Shown: in pieces, positions 30,811-40,041 of the stretch
Layout of the letters: each line of letters opens with the position of its first letter
How positions within the stretch are numbered: the first letter of the stretch is position 1
Origin: Halanaerobium sp046541575
GTDB lineage: Bacteria > Bacillota > Halanaerobiia > Halanaerobiales > Halanaerobiaceae
DNA length: 43,323 nucleotides
Assembly (NCBI GenBank): GCA_046541575.1
Contig: JBKHDA010000012.1
Location: 1-43,323 of the forward strand
Reading direction: 5' to 3'
Notes under the pieces: generated by a model
Told to the model about the DNA's origin: nothing
Database searches by the model: none
The model's input: only the letters and a program-made list of their open reading frames with translations
Translations under genes and position numbers: made by a program

Positions 30811-32109
30811 ATGAGTAAAAAATCACTTGTTATGGCTTTAACTTTAATTTTTATTTTTAGTCTCACTTTTTCTGCTATTGCTCAGGATGAGGATGAGGTT
30901 TTGTTAAACTTTTATTATCCGGTAGGTGTAGCAGGACCGCTGGCCAATGTTGTTGATGAAATGGTAGAGGATTTTAATGATTCACATGAAAATATTACTG
31001 TTCAGGCTGTATATTCTGGTGACTATGATGACACTATGCAGAGAGTTCAGACAGGAGTTATGGGAGGAAACCCGCCAGATATTGCAGTTGTAGAAATTTC
31101 GGAAGCACACAGTTTATTAGAAATGGATGCTACAATCCCTTTAACAGAATTTATAGAATCCGAATCTGAAGATTTTTTAGATCCATATTTTGATGCCTTT
31201 TTAGAAAATGGAAGGCTGCATGGAGAACAATGGACTATGCCTTTCCAAAGAAGCACCCCAGTCTTATATTATAATAAAGACCATTTTGCAGAAAAAGCAG
31301 ACGAGTTAGAAGCTGCTGGATTAGATCCTGATCGTGCACCTGAATCCTGGGATGAAATGCTTGAGTATGCTAAGATTTTAACAGATAAAGAAAATGATCA
31401 GTGGGGGTTAATTATTCCGGGTGGATGGAATGATTGGATTTTTGAAGCTTTTGCTTACCAAAATGATGCACAGTTAATAAATAGAGAAGGTACAGAAGCT
31501 TATTTTACTGATGACAAAGTATTAGAAGCTGCTCAATTTTGGTATGATTTGGCTCACGAACATGAAGTTATGCCAAAAGAAGTAAGGACCTGGGCCGGTA
31601 GTCCGACAGATTTCGCAGGAGAAGCTGCTTCAATGCTTTATAATTCTACAGGAGCGTTGCCACCAATTATGGACTCTTCTGATTTTGAAGTAGGTGTGGC
31701 ATTTATGCCAAAAAAAGAAACTTTTGGGGCAGCAGTTGGAGGAGGAGACTTTCATATCTTTAAAGATATTCCAGAAAAAAATCAGGAAGCAGCCTGGGAA
31801 TTTATAAAGTATATGACCAATCCGGAAAATGCTGCTCTATGGAGTGTCGAATCAGGTTATGTTGCAGTCAGAGAAGATGCATATGAAGTTGAAATGCTTG
31901 CAGAAGATGTAGAAAAACAGCCGGGCCGGGCAGTTGCTAGAGATCAACTTGAATATGCTCATCCTAAAATGAGTGCAGTTGGTTATCAACAAATTAGACA
32001 AACCCTGACCGACATATTAGATGAACTTATGGAAGGTAATATGGATGCAGAAGAAGCAATGAATGAAGCACAAAATAGTATCCAAACAATTCTGGATAAA
32101 AACAATTAA
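30811..32109 (+). CDS. Sugar ABC transporter substrate-binding protein (UgpB type)
   Basis: A 432-residue exported binding protein of solute-binding family 1. The signal peptide (residues 1-24: KK, a hydrophobic core, cleavage after AIA) lacks a lipobox cysteine, so the mature protein should be free in a periplasm. MQRVQTGVMGGNPPDIAVVE and the Trp-rich WGLIIPGGWNDWIFEAF region fit the glycerol-phosphate/oligosaccharide group. The frame could open at GTG 30781, but ATG 30811 has AAGGAGGG. First gene of a binding-protein/permease operon lacking an ATPase. Ligand unknown; the nearby alpha-glucan enzymes make a maltodextrin or similar plausible, but only by context. Confidence 0.93.
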   Translation: MSKKSLVMALTLIFIFSLTFSAIAQDEDEVLLNFYYPVGVAGPLANVVDEMVEDFNDSHENITVQAVYSGDYDDTMQRVQTGVMGGNPPDIAVVEISEAHSLLEMDATIPLTEFIESESEDFLDPYFDAFLENGRLHGEQWTMPFQRSTPVLYYNKDHFAEKADELEAAGLDPDRAPESWDEMLEYAKILTDKENDQWGLIIPGGWNDWIFEAFAYQNDAQLINREGTEAYFTDDKVLEAAQFWYDLAHEHEVMPKEVRTWAGSPTDFAGEAASMLYNSTGALPPIMDSSDFEVGVAFMPKKETFGAAVGGGDFHIFKDIPEKNQEAAWEFIKYMTNPENAALWSVESGYVAVREDAYEVEMLAEDVEKQPGRAVARDQLEYAHPKMSAVGYQQIRQTLTDILDELMEGNMDAEEAMNEAQNSIQTILDKNN

Positions 32110-32152
32110 AAAATAAATTTTTAATAAAGACAATAAATTGATAATTAATTAA

Positions 32153-32183
32153 AGTAGGCCTGACTTTTAAAATCAGGCCTACT
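32153..32183 (+). promoter_or_regulatory. Intercistronic hairpin between binding protein and permease
   Basis: AGTAGGCCTGA pairs perfectly with TCAGGCCTACT, and the loop can add TTTT/AAAA. There is no T run behind it. Such stems after binding-protein genes usually protect the upstream mRNA or partly stop transcription, giving more binding protein than permease. Confidence 0.7.
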
Positions 32184-32216
32184 AAAATATTAAGGTAAGA
32201 GGTGAAATCTTAAAGT

Positions 32217-33110
32217 ATGAAAAAAAGCAAAGGGTTATTTTCTTATAAAAGCAAAATAGTTCCCTATCTTTTTTTACTTCCGTCAGCAATCTTTTTAATT
32301 ACCTTTACTTATTATCCAATATTCAGGAGCTTTTATTTAAGTTTTTTTGAGAATAATCTTTGGATGCCAGAAGCAGAGTTCAATGGTTTGGGTAATTACA
32401 GGCTTATATTAGAAGACGAATTATTTTTTAATGTTATAAAAAATAATTTATTATATTTAATTGGAACCATTCCTGTATTAATTGCTCTTTCATTATTTAT
32501 AGCTATAATTATAAATGAGAGAAGTAAATTCAGGGAATTTTATGAGGCTTCTGTATTTATGCCAACCTTAGTTCCAATGGCTGCTGCAGCAATGCTCTGG
32601 GTATTTATTTATAATCCTGATATTGGCATATTAAATCGAGTTTTAGGGTTTTTGGGAATATCTGGTAGAGCCTGGATTAACAGCAGTAAAACAGCCTTAC
32701 AATCATTAATGGTAGTTATGGTTTGGAAAAATTTAGGTTATTTTGTTATCTTATTTTTAGCAGGGCTACAAAACATTAATTTTTCTCTTTATGAATCAGC
32801 CAAAATTAATGGAGCTAACTGGCTTCAAAAACATTTATATATAACCCTACCATTAATAACACCTACTTTAGTCTTTGTCATAATTGTTAATATTATAGAG
32901 TCTTTTAGGGTTTTTGATATTGTTCACATCATGACACAGGGAGGACCAGCCAATTCAACTAATGTTTTTGTATATTATATATATCAGCAGTCATTTAAAT
33001 ACTGGGATCTTGGAATTGGAAATGCTTTAACTTCAATCCTTGTTATTATTTTATTTATAACAATTGTTTTTATTATGAAATCACTAAGAGAAAGAATTCA
33101 ATATGGTTAG
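32217..33110 (+). CDS. Sugar ABC transporter permease (MalF/UgpA type)
   Basis: A 297-residue inner-membrane permease with six predicted helices. The EAA loop that contacts the ATPase reads YESAKINGANWLQKHLYITL near residues 196-215. FLLPSAIFLITFTYYPIF at the N-terminus is typical of the family. It forms the heterodimer with the next gene. The ribosome site is modest (AGAGGTG, 11 bases before the ATG). The ATP-binding subunit is not in the window and is probably shared, as with MsmX-type ATPases. Confidence 0.93.
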   Translation: MKKSKGLFSYKSKIVPYLFLLPSAIFLITFTYYPIFRSFYLSFFENNLWMPEAEFNGLGNYRLILEDELFFNVIKNNLLYLIGTIPVLIALSLFIAIIINERSKFREFYEASVFMPTLVPMAAAAMLWVFIYNPDIGILNRVLGFLGISGRAWINSSKTALQSLMVVMVWKNLGYFVILFLAGLQNINFSLYESAKINGANWLQKHLYITLPLITPTLVFVIIVNIIESFRVFDIVHIMTQGGPANSTNVFVYYIYQQSFKYWDLGIGNALTSILVIILFITIVFIMKSLRERIQYG

Positions 33111-33120
33111 GGTGTGAAAA

Positions 33121-33966
33121 ATGTTAAAAAATACAAAGTCAAAAGAAAAAATCGGTAGTTTATTGAGTCATCTATTTTTAATTATTATTTCTATCATTGC
33201 AATAATTCCTTTAATTTGGGCATTTTCTACTTCAATTCAGCCCAGTGATGCTATTTTTGGTGAAGGATTAGGATTAATACCAACTGAATTTAGATTTGAA
33301 AATTATGTAGAAATTTTAAGTGCTGCACCTTTTGGTACTTACTTAATAAATACTGTTATTGTAGTTACTGCTACAGTTTTTTTCCAACTACTGGTAATTA
33401 TCCCAGCATCCTATGCTTTTGCTAAATTAGATTTTAAAGGCAGAGAAATATTATTCTATATATTCATTGCCCAAATGCTACTACCGTTACAGGCAATAGT
33501 TGTACCAAATTATGATATAATGAGATTTTTAGGTCTTATAAATACAAGAAGCGCAATGGTCTTACCTTACATTGCTAGTGGTTATGGGACTTTTTTAATT
33601 AGACAGCAATTTAAACAAATTCCCGAATCATTAATAGAATCTGCCAGAATTGATGGGGCGGGTCACTTAACTATTTTAAAATATATTATGATTCCCTTAT
33701 CTAAACCAATAATTACTGCTTTTTCACTGATTAGTATCGTAATTCACTGGAACGATTATTTCTGGCCCTTAATAATAACTGAAACTCCTAAGGTTAGGAC
33801 ACTTGCAATTGGTTTGGGTATGTTTGTACAGCAGGAAAGTGGAGCAGATTGGACATTATTAATGGCAGGAACAATGTTTATCGTTCTTCCATTATTAATT
33901 TTCTTTTTATTTAATCAGCGTATATTTATAGAAAGTTTAATGATTAAATCTGGGATAAAAGAATAG
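33121..33966 (+). CDS. Sugar ABC transporter permease (MalG/UgpE type)
   Basis: A 281-residue second permease with six helices and the EAA loop IESARIDGAGHLTILKYIMI near residues 171-190, followed by PLSKPIITAFS. IIPLIWAFSTSIQPSD near the N-terminus and the C-terminal FNQRIFIESLMIKSGIKE are standard. It starts ten bases after the first permease ends, with AGGGTG upstream. Last gene of the operon, followed about 105 bases later by a GGGCGG terminator. Confidence 0.93.
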   Translation: MLKNTKSKEKIGSLLSHLFLIIISIIAIIPLIWAFSTSIQPSDAIFGEGLGLIPTEFRFENYVEILSAAPFGTYLINTVIVVTATVFFQLLVIIPASYAFAKLDFKGREILFYIFIAQMLLPLQAIVVPNYDIMRFLGLINTRSAMVLPYIASGYGTFLIRQQFKQIPESLIESARIDGAGHLTILKYIMIPLSKPIITAFSLISIVIHWNDYFWPLIITETPKVRTLAIGLGMFVQQESGADWTLLMAGTMFIVLPLLIFFLFNQRIFIESLMIKSGIKE

Positions 33967-34071
33967 TAAATAAGAAGGGGAAGTCAATCAAAATCATAAT
34001 TTGTGTAGGCGGTCAGTTTTATCAGAAATTAATTTTAAAATTAAGATAAATTTATAAATTGAATTTATTTT

Positions 34072-34101
34072 CCCGCCCTTTTTCAGTAGAGGGCGGTTTT
34101 A
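34072..34101 (+). terminator. Terminator of the sugar ABC operon
   Basis: CCGCCCT pairs with AGGGCGG, followed by TTTT. A 16-base palindrome TTAATTTTAAAATTAA (34029-34044) lies just before it. Confidence 0.85.
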
Positions 34102-34197
34102 AAATATATAATATTCCAATCTTTTTTAATTAAGATTTTTTTATTTTCTAATTAATTCAAATATCTTGTATAAACTCAGATTTAGAAAGGAGAAGAT

Positions 34198-34302
34198 ATG
34201 CAAAAGATTGTTACTTTTACCCTAAATCCAACAATTGATAAAAAGGGGAAAATAAAATTTATACAGGAATTTATCATTTATTATATAAATAAGTATTATT
34301 AG
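34198..34302 (+). pseudogene. N-terminal remnant of a PfkB-type sugar kinase
   Basis: A 34-codon frame with a good ribosome site (AAAGGAG) begins MQKIVTFTLNPTIDK, the characteristic start of 1-phosphofructokinase/tagatose-6-phosphate kinase proteins of the PfkB family. It then runs into unrelated KKGKIKFIQEFIIYYINKYY and stops. The other roughly 290 residues are missing, so this is a truncated gene whose start signals survive. It may still be translated to a short peptide. Confidence 0.75.
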
Positions 34303-34345
34303 AGGCTATTGATTCAGAATACTTTGCGTCTTCAGGAGGCACACT

Positions 34346-37060
34346 ATGAAAACTCAAGTTTTTTTACGCGAAGAGCAGAAATATAAAGAAATAGCAATTA
34401 CCGATTCTACAAAACCAGAGATAAATGATAAATTATTAAGCAAATGGAAAAACATAATAAATGTAATGGCAGAGATTATTGAAGTTTCTGCAGCTTTAAT
34501 AATGAAAGTAAATCAGGATTCAATTCGGGTATTTTTAAAAAATCAAAATAAAGATAATCCCTACAAAATTGGATTTAGTGATTCTCTGGGTCAGGGTCTT
34601 TTCTGTGAAACAGTAATTGCTCAAAACAAAGTACTTTATATTAAAAATGCCTTAAAAAATGATGTCTGGAAGGATAATCCACATATTGATTTAAATATGA
34701 TTTCATATTATGGTTTACCTCTTAACTGGTCAGATGGGGAGAGCTTTGGTACAATCTGTATTTTAAATAATGATATTATAGACTTAAATCAAAAAAGCAA
34801 AAATTTATTAAAATTATTTCGAAATCAGATTGAAGAAGATTTAAATTCACTGCTCAGGAAAAAAGAATTAAATAATTTTTTTGACATTAATTTAGATTTA
34901 CTCTGTATTGTAAATAAGGAAGGCGATTTTGTTAAGGTTAATAGTGCCTGGGAAGACTTACTTGGATATTCTAAGGCTGAATTAGAAGGGATGAATTTTT
35001 TAGATTTTCTTCATCCTGATGATATAAAGCTCACCCGGAAAGTAATTGAACAATTAAAAGCCAATAAAAAAATAACTAAATTTGTTAATAGATTTGAAGA
35101 TGAAAAAGGTGACTACCACTATCTTGAATGGAATTCAAAAGCTACCAAAAAATATTTTTATGCTGCCGCAAGGGATATAACAAAAAGAAAAAAGAATGAA
35201 TATAAAATAAAAAAACAGAAAAAAAAATTAGACTGGATTATAGAAGGAACTAATACAGGAATCTGGGAATGGAATATAGAAACAGGAAAAACTGTTTTCA
35301 ATAAAAAATGGGCAGAAATGATCGGCTATGAATTGGAAGAACTTGAGCCAACAACTGTTGAAACCTGGGAGGATTTGACTCATCCAGTTGATTTGCAAAA
35401 TAGCAAAAAAGAATTAGAAAAATATTTTAATGGTAATCTGGATTTTTACAGTAGTGAAATGAGAATGAAGCATAAAGAAGGTCACTGGGTCTGGGTACTT
35501 GATAAGGGTAAAGTGATTTCCTGGAAGGATGATGGTCAACCACATAAAATGCTGGGTCTCCATATTGATATTTCTAAACAAAAAAGATATGAGCAGATTA
35601 TAAAAGAGCTAAATAAAGTGGCAATTGAGTTTCAAGAACTTGATAATGAAAAAGAAATCTGTCAGCAAACTATTGCAAAAGCCAGAGAAATATTAGATTT
35701 TGATTTATCATATATCGGCCTGTTTAAAGACGATAAATTTGTTTTAACTGCTGCTTCTGATAAAATTGATGCCGAAACTCTACCGCTGGAATATGGAATG
35801 ATTGGTAAAGCATTTAAAAATAATGAAAGTTATCTTACTTTAGACACAGAAAAGGATCCTGAGGCAAAACCACTAGATAGAAAATATAAATCAGGAATAA
35901 CTGTTCCCATGCAGGATATTGGTGTTTTTCAGGTGATAGCAGCTGAAAAAAACAGTTTTAATTGGAGAGATTTAGAACTGGCCGAGATTCTTATTGCAAG
36001 CACTAAAGCAGCTTTAGAAAAACTTTACTACGAAAAAGAACTGGAGTATAAATCTTTTTATGACAGCCTGACCAGTTTGTATAACCGCAGATTTTTTGAA
36101 GAGGAAATGCAGAGGTTAAATACAAAAAGACAGCTCCCTTTAAGTATTATAATGGCTGATTTGAATGGTTTAAAGATTATTAATGACAGCTTTGGCCATG
36201 CTAAAGGTGATGAGCTTTTAGTAAAAACTGCGGAAATCTTAAAAGAAACTTTAAGAGAAGAAGATATTATTGCTCGTCATGGTGGAGATGAATTTGCCGT
36301 TTTGATGCCTGAGACTGCCAGAGAAGAATTAGAAAAAATTATTAACAGAATTAGAGAAAAAATCAAACTTATAAATACTAATAAAAAAATACCTCTTTCT
36401 TTAGCGATTGGTGGAGCTATTAAAAATGATTTAGCAGAAGATATAAATGAGGTACTGAGAAAAGCAGATAATCAGATGTATCAAAATAAACTGTCAGAAA
36501 GCAGGAACAGCAAAAGAAAAATTGTTCAGGGGCTGCTTAATATTTTAGATTCTAAAAGCCCCGAAACAAAAGAGCATGCCTCAAGAATGTCCAATTTAGC
36601 TCTTGATTTTGGAGAAAAATTAGGTCTTTCCATTTCTGAACTAAATAGATTATCTCTATTAGCTAATTTTCATGATATAGGTAAGGCTAATATTAGTGAG
36701 AAGATTTTAAATAAAAAAGATCAATTAACAAAAGAAGAATGGCAGCTTCTGCAGGGACATTCAGAAAAAGGTTATAAAATAGCAATCTCTTCCGAAGAAT
36801 TTGCTGTAATTGCTGATGAAATTTTTGCCCACCATGAAAATTGGGATGGCAGCGGATATCCTCGATCTTTAAGTGGAGAAGATATACCCTATCTGGCCAG
36901 AATTATTTCAATTATTGACGCCTATGAGGTTATGACCCACAATCGTCCTTATGGAGAAGCTATTTCAAAAAAAGAAGCCCTGGCAGAAATAAAAAATAGT
37001 GCTGGCAGTCAATTTGATCCAGCACTGGTGGAAGAATTTATTGAAATGATGAGAAATTGA
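34346..37060 (+). CDS. GAF/PAS sensor with GGDEF and HD-GYP domains
   Basis: A 904-residue cytosolic protein that could both make and break cyclic di-GMP. Order: GAF-like about 30-165, PAS 178-285, PAS 290-412, GAF 420-560, GGDEF 570-720, HD-GYP 725-904. GGDEF is intact (646-650) with inhibitory site REED (637-640). In HD-GYP the HD pair is His776-Asp777 (FHDIGK), followed by HHENWDGSGYP (829-839) with the GYP triplet, so both activities look possible. AGGAGG precedes the ATG. It follows the pfkB remnant; a degenerate S-box begins about ten bases after its stop. Confidence 0.94.
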   Translation: MKTQVFLREEQKYKEIAITDSTKPEINDKLLSKWKNIINVMAEIIEVSAALIMKVNQDSIRVFLKNQNKDNPYKIGFSDSLGQGLFCETVIAQNKVLYIKNALKNDVWKDNPHIDLNMISYYGLPLNWSDGESFGTICILNNDIIDLNQKSKNLLKLFRNQIEEDLNSLLRKKELNNFFDINLDLLCIVNKEGDFVKVNSAWEDLLGYSKAELEGMNFLDFLHPDDIKLTRKVIEQLKANKKITKFVNRFEDEKGDYHYLEWNSKATKKYFYAAARDITKRKKNEYKIKKQKKKLDWIIEGTNTGIWEWNIETGKTVFNKKWAEMIGYELEELEPTTVETWEDLTHPVDLQNSKKELEKYFNGNLDFYSSEMRMKHKEGHWVWVLDKGKVISWKDDGQPHKMLGLHIDISKQKRYEQIIKELNKVAIEFQELDNEKEICQQTIAKAREILDFDLSYIGLFKDDKFVLTAASDKIDAETLPLEYGMIGKAFKNNESYLTLDTEKDPEAKPLDRKYKSGITVPMQDIGVFQVIAAEKNSFNWRDLELAEILIASTKAALEKLYYEKELEYKSFYDSLTSLYNRRFFEEEMQRLNTKRQLPLSIIMADLNGLKIINDSFGHAKGDELLVKTAEILKETLREEDIIARHGGDEFAVLMPETAREELEKIINRIREKIKLINTNKKIPLSLAIGGAIKNDLAEDINEVLRKADNQMYQNKLSESRNSKRKIVQGLLNILDSKSPETKEHASRMSNLALDFGEKLGLSISELNRLSLLANFHDIGKANISEKILNKKDQLTKEEWQLLQGHSEKGYKIAISSEEFAVIADEIFAHHENWDGSGYPRSLSGEDIPYLARIISIIDAYEVMTHNRPYGEAISKKEALAEIKNSAGSQFDPALVEEFIEMMRN

Positions 37061-37070
37061 GGAATAATAC

Positions 37071-37215
37071 TGAATTAAGAGTGGTGGAGGGAACTGACCC
37101 GGTGAAGCCCAGCAGCCCCCGAGAGGGAAGGTGCTAATTTCCGCAGCAGCTGTGCTGAAAGATAAGAAAGAAGCTGATGACTATTTATGGGCAATTCTCT
37201 TATTGAGAAGGGACA
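37071..37215 (+). ncRNA. Degenerate second copy of the SAM-I riboswitch
   Basis: Clearly homologous to 27311-27465, with a 43-base identical run from GGGAAGGTGC onward, but damaged. The 5' strand of P1 is GAAT instead of CTCTTAT and cannot pair with ATAAGA. The core GGCAACC reads AGCAGCC. The terminator keeps TTCTC-TTATT-GAGAA but has lost its lower stem and its T run (GGACAGTAAAAA). It should neither bind SAM properly nor terminate. It lies between a c-di-GMP gene and a debranching-enzyme gene. Confidence 0.85.
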
Positions 37216-37250
37216 GTAAAAAAAGCCATAATTAATTTTAAAAGGGTGTG

Positions 37251-39338
37251 GTGAAAATAGATTACTTAACTGTAAAAGAAGATGATATATTTATAGTCAG
37301 TGATAAATTAGGGAACATACCTATGAATAATACTGAAGGGTATGGCTTATATACTTCGGATACTAGATTTTTAAGTGGATTTGAGCTTAAAATTAATCAA
37401 AAAAAGCCAATTTTATTATCAGCCAAAGAAAATGAAAATTATATTAATAAAATTTACTTGAGCAATCATGAATTTGAAATCCCCGGTCAAATAGTTCCTA
37501 AAGAGTCGGTAGTGATTAAAAGGAATAGATTTATTAATAATTTGTTATATGAAAAAATAGAAATAAGTAATTATAATAATTTTACTGTAAATTTAAAATT
37601 GGAATTTGAATTTGCTGCAGATTATAAAGATATTTTAGATATAAGAAATTTTTCTAAAATTGATTATAAGGGAGAAAAAAAATTTAATAATTCAAAAGAA
37701 AGATTATTATTTCAATACCAGGGGGAAGATAAAATCTTAAGAGAGACCGAAATTTCTTTTAAACCTCACCCGCAAAAAATTGACAAAAATAAAATAACTT
37801 ATGAAATAATATTAGATTCTAAAGAGAAAAAAGATATATATTTATATATTGAAACTATTGCAGATAAAAATAAAGACCATCATAAAAAATATGAAGAAGC
37901 ATTAACGGAAATAAAATCTTCATATCATGAGTGGGAAGAAAATACAACGAAAATTAAAACTGATAATCAAGAATTAAATAAATTATTAAGAAGAAGCAGT
38001 TTAGATCTGAGGACTTTAATGACTGATTTTGGTCAAGGAGATTTTCCGGTGGCTGGAATACCCTGGTATGTGTGTCCATTTGGAAGAGATGGATTAATTA
38101 CAGGATTACAGATGATGATCTTAAATTCAGAAACGGCAAAGTCTATTTTGCGAACTTTAGCAGAACATCAAGGAGAAACAAGAGATACTTCTCGAGATGA
38201 AGAACCGGGGAAAATATTTCACGAATTGAGATTTGGAGAAATGGCTAATTTAAATCAGATTCCTCATACCCCTTATTATGGTACTGCAGATGCGACTCCT
38301 TTATTTTTGATTTTGATTGCTAAATATTATAATTGGAGTGCGGATTTAACTTTTGTGAAAGAATTATTACCACATATTAAAAAAGCTTTGAACTGGATTA
38401 ATAAATATGGGGATAAAGATAAGGATGGTTTTGTTGAATATGAATCGAGTCCTGAAATAGGATATGAAGTAAAAGTATGGAAAGATTCTCAAGATTCTAT
38501 GCGTCATCGTGATGGTTCAATTGCCGAATCACCAATGGCCGTATCTGAAGTTCAGGGTTATATTTACAGGGCTAAAAAAGATTTAATTCCTATTTTAGAC
38601 AGGTTAAATGAAGAAGAACTCAAAGAAAAGCTAGAAATAGAGATAAAAAGTTTAAAAGATAAATTCACAAAAGAATTCTGGCTTTATGATCAAGATTTTT
38701 ATGCTTTAGCCTTAGATAGAAATAAAGAAAAAGTAGCTTCAATTACTTCCAATATTGGTCAATGTTTATGGACAGGAATTATACCTCAAGAAAAAGCAGA
38801 AAATATCGTTAAAAGACTGGTTGCAGAAGATATGTTTTCTGGTTGGGGAGTAAGAACAATGAGTGAGATTAACAAAGGTTATAATCCAATCAGTTATCAT
38901 AATGGATCAGTTTGGCCGCATGAAAATTCAATAATTGCCTCGGGAATTAAAAAATATGGTTATTCTCAAATTGCAAATAAAATAATAAAAAGTATTATAG
39001 AAGTAAGTCAGGAATTCGATAATTATAGACTGCCAGAATTATATTGTGGTTTTAATAGAAATGAAGGCTTAGTAAAATATCCCATGTCCTGCTCTCCTCA
39101 AGCATGGGCTGCAGCAGCACCATTTTTACTTTTAGAAACAATTTTAGGTTTAGAAGTTGATTTACCAAACAATAAATTATATTTAAACCCTGATTTTCCA
39201 ACTGATATTAATTACATTAAGCTTGAAGATTTAATTTTGGGCGATGAAAAAATAAGTTTTGAGTTAAAAAGAATTGATGATGAAGTGAAATTAAATTTAT
39301 TAACTAAAACTGAGGTAGAAATAATATTTGACAAATAA
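37251..39338 (+). CDS. Amylo-alpha-1,6-glucosidase / glycogen-debranching family protein
   Basis: A 695-residue cytosolic enzyme. An N-terminal beta domain of the GDE_N_bis type (about 1-215; GLYTSDTRFLSGFELKI) is followed by an alpha/alpha-barrel catalytic domain (about 230-690). Family blocks: GIPWYVCPFGRDGLITGLQM, EPGKIFHELRFGEM, PHTPYYGTADATPLF, and near the end GSVWPHENSIIASGIKKYGY. Expected to hydrolyse alpha-1,6 or related alpha-glucosidic bonds. GTG at 37248 or 37251 can start it; AAAGGG is only 4-5 bases upstream, an unusually short spacing. Preceded by the broken S-box, so it is probably free of SAM control. Confidence 0.9.
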   Translation: MKIDYLTVKEDDIFIVSDKLGNIPMNNTEGYGLYTSDTRFLSGFELKINQKKPILLSAKENENYINKIYLSNHEFEIPGQIVPKESVVIKRNRFINNLLYEKIEISNYNNFTVNLKLEFEFAADYKDILDIRNFSKIDYKGEKKFNNSKERLLFQYQGEDKILRETEISFKPHPQKIDKNKITYEIILDSKEKKDIYLYIETIADKNKDHHKKYEEALTEIKSSYHEWEENTTKIKTDNQELNKLLRRSSLDLRTLMTDFGQGDFPVAGIPWYVCPFGRDGLITGLQMMILNSETAKSILRTLAEHQGETRDTSRDEEPGKIFHELRFGEMANLNQIPHTPYYGTADATPLFLILIAKYYNWSADLTFVKELLPHIKKALNWINKYGDKDKDGFVEYESSPEIGYEVKVWKDSQDSMRHRDGSIAESPMAVSEVQGYIYRAKKDLIPILDRLNEEELKEKLEIEIKSLKDKFTKEFWLYDQDFYALALDRNKEKVASITSNIGQCLWTGIIPQEKAENIVKRLVAEDMFSGWGVRTMSEINKGYNPISYHNGSVWPHENSIIASGIKKYGYSQIANKIIKSIIEVSQEFDNYRLPELYCGFNRNEGLVKYPMSCSPQAWAAAAPFLLLETILGLEVDLPNNKLYLNPDFPTDINYIKLEDLILGDEKISFELKRIDDEVKLNLLTKTEVEIIFDK

Positions 39339-39340
39339 TA

Positions 39341-39532
39341 AAATTTTCTTCTGAAGATTTTTCAGATTTATTGGAAATAGACAAATTAACTGTATTTTAA
39401 AATCTTAATAGTTTAGAACTTAAATTTGCTCATTAAAGTCAGGATCAAAAACCGGACAGTATCATCGAAAAACTTGACCGGCAGATGCTCGATATTAAAA
39501 AAGAACTTGATGAGTATGCAAAAGAGCAATAA
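39341..39532 (+). pseudogene. Decayed gene fragment, coil-like C-terminus
   Basis: One frame reads KFSSEDFSDLLEIDKLTVF, stop, NLNSLELKFAH, stop, SQDQKPDSIIEKLDRQMLDI and then KKELDEYAKEQ before a final stop. The last 31 codons have the charged heptad look of a coiled-coil tail, as at the end of small regulators, but the family is not recognisable. Two in-frame stops and no start make it non-functional. Confidence 0.4.
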
Positions 39533-39549
39533 TATGATATTATTGCTCT
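39523..39549 (-). terminator. Hairpin ending the minus-strand amylase operon
   Basis: AGAGCAATAATA and TATTATTGCTCT form twelve pairs with a three-base loop. On the minus strand the stem is followed by TTTTGC, so it most likely terminates the minus-strand genes. Confidence 0.7.
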
Positions 39550-39561
39550 AAAAATTATTTC

Positions 39562-39975
39562 CTATGTAATTGATAGTTCTGGAAACTTAATATCTCCTAA
39601 ATCACAATTGATATTTCTATCAAAAAATGGATCTCCTTTATATTCCTGCATCTGGTAGTCTAAATCAGAAAAATAGGGAGTAAAAGCAAATTCAATTTTT
39701 TTGACATTTTTAAATGGTAAAAATTTAATTAATTGATTAAAACTTAGCTCTTTAAGAGAAAAGATATCAATAAGTTTTAAAGTATCTCCACTTTGCCTGG
39801 CAATAACCATTGTTTTTAATTCAGGGATCTCATAAAGGCAGTCTTTAAGATGGCTTCTGTGAATATGAAAAATATTTACACTGGCTGTATTTAGACAATC
39901 AAATTTATTCGAAAAATTTATATGATTATATACATAATTCCAGACAGCCTGATCATCATACTTTATTTTTTTCAC
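39562..39975 (-). CDS. Unknown 137-aa protein, resembles a GNAT C-terminal part
   Basis: Small soluble protein. The part from LKTMVIARQSGDTLKLIDIF through FKNVKKIEFAFTPYFSDLDY to DIKFPELSIT resembles the second half of long clostridial GNAT-type acetyltransferases, but the acetyl-CoA-binding half is absent. The GTG start has AGGAG eight bases upstream, so it looks like a natural short gene or an old truncation with new start signals. It follows the amylase gene on the same strand after 66 bases. Function unknown. Confidence 0.6.
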   Translation of the reverse strand: MKKIKYDDQAVWNYVYNHINFSNKFDCLNTASVNIFHIHRSHLKDCLYEIPELKTMVIARQSGDTLKLIDIFSLKELSFNQLIKFLPFKNVKKIEFAFTPYFSDLDYQMQEYKGDPFFDRNINCDLGDIKFPELSIT

Positions 39976-40041
39976 TGTTAATTTCTCCTAACTTAGATAA
40001 TAATTATTTTTTAAAGCGCCTAATTTAGTGGCAGCTTTAGC

